Positions 59,280 to 64,000 of a stretch of DNA of 64,000 bases are shown here, in pieces. Position numbers and translations under genes: made by a program. Below the pieces are notes generated by a model. That model was not told the DNA's origin. It worked only from the letters and a program-made list of their open reading frames with translations, and made no database searches. Origin of the DNA: Grammothele lineata (lineage: Eukaryota; Basidiomycota; Agaricomycetes; Polyporales; Polyporaceae); contig NDFF03000079.1 in the NCBI GenBank assembly GCA_002150815.3, forward strand, positions 62,001-126,000, given 5' to 3'. Position 1 is the stretch's first letter, and each line of letters starts with the position of its first letter.

Positions 59280-59848
59280 CTCAGGCGACATACAGCCAGA
59301 GGGAGGACATGAATGAGAAACCGGCGGTCGAGTAGAACGAAGAACAGGGCAAGACCTTGGACCGCACCGTCTCGCATCCTGGATGGGCGCCTCCGTCGCA
59401 GAGTATGTAAGCGGCGTGTGTCACGTGGCTGACCGGGAGCTTTTCATAACTCAAACTTAATTGAACTCACGAGCCGCGGTGACCGTGTTGCAAACGCGTG
59501 GCAAGTTGGAGATGCAAACGCCATCCCCTCCACGCCCGAGAGACGCATCCCGTTCCCTCACCGATCCCGTCGATCTTGACGGCGTACGTAGAACTATACT
59601 CCGTGGAGTCACTGCAGTGAACTAATCTTCTCTCCTGTTTGCGCTACAGCACGCTTGACTCCGGAGGGTCATTTACTTGTACCGCAACAACGCAGTTCGG
59701 TAGTTCCATAAACGTACTACGCAGACTACCCCGAATGCTGATACATGAACTTGATAGCCTGCGGCCGCACCTATCGCAGCTATTATTCCCTTCCGTTTGG
59801 CTCAATCCCGGGCCTGCTAGAAACCATCATAGCCTGACAGCGCATGCT
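59280..59848. other. 5' region of the decayed gene and upstream region of BTB member 6
   Basis: It may contain a first exon of the decayed TVP38 copy, with a possible ATG near 59.38 kb. No other gene seen. Confidence 0.35.
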
Positions 59849-60897
59849 ATGGAGTCTGATTCTCACACCCATCATCCTACGACGAACGAGTCGTCGAGCC
59901 CTTGGAACTCCGTTTCGAAGGACACTGAGTTCTGGTTCGATGATGGGAACATTACCATCATTGCCCAGAGCACTGCGTTTCGGGTCCACAAGAGCCTTCT
60001 CTCCCACCATTCGGACGTCTTCCACGACCTGTTCACGATCCCCCAACCAGCGGATCAGCAGGGTGCCGATACGATGGATGGCTGCCCGGTTGTCTACCTC
60101 CATGACACGAGCTACGACTGGCGCGAGCTTTTTCGCGTCATATATGGCGGGGTCAGGTGAGGCTCATTGGGGGCTATGCAGCTCTCGTATACTGCGTTCC
60201 TTCGTGCTGTAGATAAAGCTCACAAGTAGTATCTCCCTGCATGTCCAGGTACTTCAAGAACAGTCCTGTGATGCCATTCTCCGTCCTCGCTGCACTGGCG
60301 CGCATTGCACATAAATACGAACTCTCGGAAGTTCTCGCGGCGGCGACATACCGCCTCAAAAAGTTCTTCTCCCGAAGTCTCGTCCGTTGCAGCAGAAAAC
60401 AGTACTCGTACAGCTACGACGAATGGGATAGCCCGGCCCCAATATGGGCCAAGGAAGCGATTGAGGCCGTTAACCTGTTCCGTATGCTCGGGAGCACGTA
60501 CAACCACTCGCTCGTCTCAGCCATCTACCGCTGTTGCATATTGGAACCTGCCACGCTGCTGCGAGGCCTTCCTCGTGTAGACGGGACCATCGAGGTACTT
60601 GGGGAGAATGACGCGGAATTGTGTTCCCGCCTAAGGGACACCATCGCACAGGACGAGCTCGCCATCGCAATGTTCATGCGCAGACGGAGCCCAAATTGCA
60701 AAACTCCTCGTGTTTGCCGCTGTCGAGCGGAAAGGGATATCGAAGAGATGGACGAATATCCAGGGACTATAATATGCGGAAGGCCGGTTGTATTCGACAA
60801 CCACCATGAGGGGTCTCGGTGCAGTGCATGTGAAGAAGCAATACTGAAAGAAATGGCGGAGCGACGGGAGAGACTTTGGGCTATGTTACCTACCTGA
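59849..60897 (+). CDS. BTB/POZ domain protein (family member 6)
   Basis: Two exons (59849-60156, 60249-60897) give 318 residues. The BTB domain: FWFDDGNITIIAQSTAFR, VHKSLLSHHSDVFHDLF, PVVYLHDTSYDWRELFRVIY, and after the intron RYFKNSPVMPF and RIAHKYELSEVLAAATYRL. The tail has C-x5-C and CSAC, followed by a helix ending ERLWAMLPT. The ATG at 59849 is the first in-frame start that fits members 4 and 5. It is the third gene of the triplicated BTB/TVP38 unit; its partner on the minus strand downstream is the one intact TVP38-like gene. Likely role by family: adaptor, possibly for CUL3. Confidence 0.85.
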
Positions 60898-61303
60898 CTC
60901 TACTTCATCCCATAAACCGACGCGCTCACTGTACAGATGTGATCAGAGCGAAGGTGGAAAGCCACCAGGAGGGGTTCTTTAAGGGATTGGTTATGTATCT
61001 GCTTCCGTCAGGACCGAACGAACTAGTTACGACCGCATGAAGGCGGTCACGTACAATGTACAACACATATATGATGCGATTGTTGTGTGATAATTCCTGA
61101 CTGTTCGCGTTTTCGCGGCACAAATTGATATGCCTCCTCCAGCAAAGCAGAAACAAGACGCGACGAGAATTATCCAAAGTGTTTCCTATGTCTTTCATCT
61201 CGTATCTTTTCATACATCTTGCCGTAACCCGTCACACATGCTAACGGTGGAAACTCTGAAGCATCGGGGCGCTGTGTCCCGGACCCCCGCCACTCTCCAC
61301 TAG
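60898..61303. other. Gap between convergent genes
   Basis: About 0.4 kb, presumably 3' UTRs. Nothing else recognised. Confidence 0.4.
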
Positions 61304-63147
61304 CTACCGCGCACGCGCGAAGCCCCCACGCCCCTCCTCGAGCTCAATCTCGTCTGGAACCAGACGCGTGCGCACACGCGATGGCCGTGCAGGCCCGAGC
61401 GAGACGGCCGCAGGAATCGATTGAGCATCCGTATCCGTATCCATCCGCCGCGCCAGGCCCTCGGGATGGCGGGCGCGGGCACCGCCTGCGCCTGCGTACA
61501 CCTCTGTATCACCATGGACGAGCGGGACGGGTGGTGGGTCTGAGGCGTGGCTGTCTGCTCCTGCGCTGGGGTGACTGTGGAAGGGAGCAACGGGGGGTAC
61601 AGACGCGGAGGGAGGTTCGTCTGACGGAGATGGTAGTCGTTTGGCCGCGGCGAGCATCTTCGCTTGCCTGTCAACGCAAAGGCATCTGTCAGCTCCAGGG
61701 ACGCGAGAACGAGGTGGGGGAACACGAACCGAGCTTTACGGCGCGCGTAGACGACACGGTGCTTGACCTCGTCCATGCGGCGGTTGATGTAGCGCATGGC
61801 GAGAACGGTGATGACCGTGGTAACGAGGACAACGACGACTTTGACGATCGTGCCCGTTTTCGTCGTCGCTATATGCGAGAGGAGGATCGGACATATGGAC
61901 GAGAAGAGACGTAAGCAAAAGAGAACTTACAGCCTGTTGCGCTCTCGTTATCACCGAGGTAGACGATCGAGAGCTGCTTCGGGAGACCGAGCGTGGCGGA
62001 GACGAGAAAGCGCCATACGCTCATCCCGCACGTTGCGAACACTGCCGTCGTAACTGCCCAAAAACAAGAATCCTTCGTCAGCCTCCTACCCACTCGATCA
62101 AACGCAAAGAAGACCGAAGGGAGTGCAAAACAGACGTACAGTGTCCAGGAATAGCGCTGAAACGCATGATGATCGGGACGTGGTAGCCGCCTTCACGGAC
62201 GACCTGCGAGTACAGCGCGAAATTGACGGACTTTTCTTCGTACTTTTTTCCGCGCGCCATGCACATCCACTGAAACGCGCTAGAGGACGACGCAGGCACA
62301 GGTATTGCAAGTCAGAACATGGAGGACGGGGATGGGAAAACGGGAAGATGGCGTACAAGAAATTCCCGAGCTCGCCCAGGAGCGTCCCTGCGGCGATGAT
62401 ACCGACCCCGATCCACACACCCCATACGAATCCGACGATAATAGCAATGATCTCCTGTCCGAATAGCTGTGAAAACGTAAAGAGGATTTTCAGTAAACCG
62501 CTATCGTGAGATCGCAACGTACGTACCGGAGGAAAAGACAACACGACCATGAGCGCGATGGGGAGGAGCCAGCCTCCAGGCAAGCTATATGCGTCGTCAA
62601 ACCAGCATCCCAGGCACCAATAGCTCGAGGACGACTCACTCATGCATCCACTGCGCAAACGGCCTGAGAGCCTTCTCGATCTTATCCTGCAGCGCGAGGA
62701 ACGCGATCACGAACCCGAGGATGATCGCCAACGCCAGCAGCGTGACTGTCCCGACCAGCCCCACGTCAACCCAGTCCAGCCCGACGCGCATCCAAATGAG
62801 ATGGATGGTACTCACTGACTCCCCGCGGATTCGCGTACCGCCTCCAGTTGAAGATCTTCTTCCAGTCGCACACGCGCGCCTTCTCGGAGAGCACGCGCGC
62901 CTCGGTGGGAGTCGGGCTGGGCGTGCGCGCGATCTCGCGCACTATGACTGCCGTCGGGCCGTCCCCGTCTGCGTCTGCGTCGCCTTCGTCGATCTTGTCG
63001 GAGGGGAAGATGGCATGCTTGATGCTCGGCTGAGCGTGCACGGCGGTCGGGGCTGCGAACGGCGGTGGAGGCGTGTCCGGGGCGATTGAGGGCGGGGGAG
63101 GGGGGTACGTCGCGGTCGTGTGCGCGTCTTGCGCGAAACCACCACCA
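61304..63147 (-). CDS. TVP38: TVP38-like membrane protein (VTT / SNARE-associated family), intact copy
   Basis: Eight exons are resolved (63147-62816, 62745-62640, 62584-62527, 62466-62357, 62279-62140, 62053-61931, 61868-61730, 61667-61304), giving about 456 residues from the first resolved exon. The start is unresolved: exon 1 enters in phase 2, so a short upstream exon is missing from the model. Order: a low-complexity N-terminus; helix TLLALAIILGFVIAFLAL; WLLPIALMVVLSFPP; the VTT core LFGQEIIAIIVGFVWGVWIG and IIAAGTLLGELGNFFAF; MRFSAIPGHFTT; FLVSATLGLPKQLSIVYLG; a last helix VVVVLVTTVITVLAM; and the YARRKARQAK tail. TVP38/TMEM64 proteins sit in Golgi and related membranes, and VTT proteins have been linked to lipid scrambling; the role here is inferred. 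Confidence 0.85.
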
Positions 63148-64000
63148 CTGAGAGCACAAGCAGAGTATCAGCAAAACAGCGGAGGGGAATAGTGCGGCAC
63201 GGCGTACGGGCTGGCGTTATCAGCTACAACCTGCAGTGCACCGAATTAGCAAGGACGTCTACAAGATAAGGCGAGACAAAGGGGGGAACTGACAGGCATA
63301 TCGTGTCTCCGCGGCGTGTCCGGGTGGGGCCGTGAGAGGACGCGCTGCCGGGGGCGAGAGAGCGAGAAAAAACAAGCCTCGGAAGAGCGTCCGAGCGCAC
63401 GCGCGTACTTATACAGAGGGAGCTCACATAAAATGAAGTCCGCCCGGCCTATCTTGCTCCGCGCTCGCTTCGCGTCCCCGGGAGTGAGCGTCGGAGAGCT
63501 AGGGCGGTGGCTGGACACCCCGCGTGTGCCGCTGCGCGTGCGGGGAAGCTTCGACATGTCGCCCGTGGAAGTGCGCGCTCCGCGAACAGGCGAAGAGGAT
63601 GGACAACGAACGTATATGGGGGCTGTGTTTGCTACGACTGCGGAGGGAACACAAGGGTCATCACGACGAGCGACGCGGCGGTTCGACGCAATACAACGGG
63701 AGGCTGGTGGGACGGACAAGCGTCTACGGGGTGGGCACGGGTACTCGGCCGGAAATGAATTGCGGCGGCGCGTAATTCGTATGTGTCCACTGGACGGGCG
63801 TGGGTGTATAACGGTATACCAAGCGTTCGCCCTGCCCCTTGTGAGTTGTGGAAGGAGGGATACGAAAGGCTTCTTCGGGACCTCGACGCCTGGGTCCAAG
63901 ACACGTGTGTTCCGGGTCTTATTGGATCGCTAGACAGCGCTTCGTTCTTCGAAGAACCACACGCGGGATGGACTCGGACATCGAGGGTGAGAAGACCGGA
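63148..64000. other. 5' region of the TVP38-like gene and end of window
   Basis: It probably contains the missing first exon of the TVP38-like gene. A possible ATG lies at 63297-63299 (minus) and a TATAAG-type sequence near 63.41 kb, but no splice that fits was found. A plus-strand ORF at 63433-63933 has no motif I recognise and lies in GC-rich sequence where open frames arise by chance. Confidence 0.35.

Noticed and set aside
63246..63899. Overlapping long ORFs on both strands near the window end
   Set aside because: GC-rich sequence with open frames on both strands and no recognised domain.

Overview
The window is nuclear DNA of a basidiomycete, most likely an agaricomycete of the polypore type. 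The evidence is many short introns (about 47-75 nt) with GT...AG ends, a high-GC background, F-box and BTB/POZ genes in the forms typical of Agaricomycetes, a fungal sesquiterpene synthase fragment, and a transcription factor combining C2H2 fingers with a Zn2Cys6 cluster. I assembled the gene models by eye from splice sites and frame continuity. I ran no search, so family names rest on recognised motifs.

Layout. 0-3.7 kb (minus): a large zinc-knuckle protein, possibly gag-derived, whose frame continues past a TAG to the window edge, and an unknown ORF upstream. 4.3-5.2 kb: a sesquiterpene synthase intact only up to its second metal-binding motif. 5.3-6.0 and 14.9-15.7 kb: two copies of an unexplained dispersed repeat of about 0.75 kb. 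6.9-9.7 kb: an F-box fragment and an F-box gene. 10.6-14.3 kb: two tandem glutathione transferase genes with the same exon layout. 15.7-20.7 kb: GC-rich sequence with no convincing gene. 20.7-23.5 kb: the C2H2/Zn2Cys6 regulator. 23.5-27.0 kb: apparently non-coding. 27-41 kb: two F-box genes and an F-box relic, three BTB genes, and an SLM1-like BAR/PH gene. 41.4-52.3 kb: five consecutive genes for unrecognised, mostly acidic and disordered proteins. 53.2-63.2 kb: three repeats of a convergent pair made of one BTB gene (plus) and one TVP38-like membrane protein gene (minus). Only the last TVP38 copy is intact. A kinase-like gene lies after the first pair.

The housekeeping-like genes are the SLM1-like protein (plasma membrane and TORC2 signalling) and the TVP38-like protein (VTT domain, endomembrane). 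Most of the rest is accessory. The F-box and BTB proteins are candidate substrate adaptors for CUL1- and CUL3-type ubiquitin ligases, and the GSTs suggest detoxification. The terpene synthase, F-box and TVP38 relics show a region shaped by duplication and decay. The strongest novelty candidates are the triplicated BTB/TVP38 unit, a four-cysteine tail shared by all six BTB proteins, and the block of acidic orphan genes.
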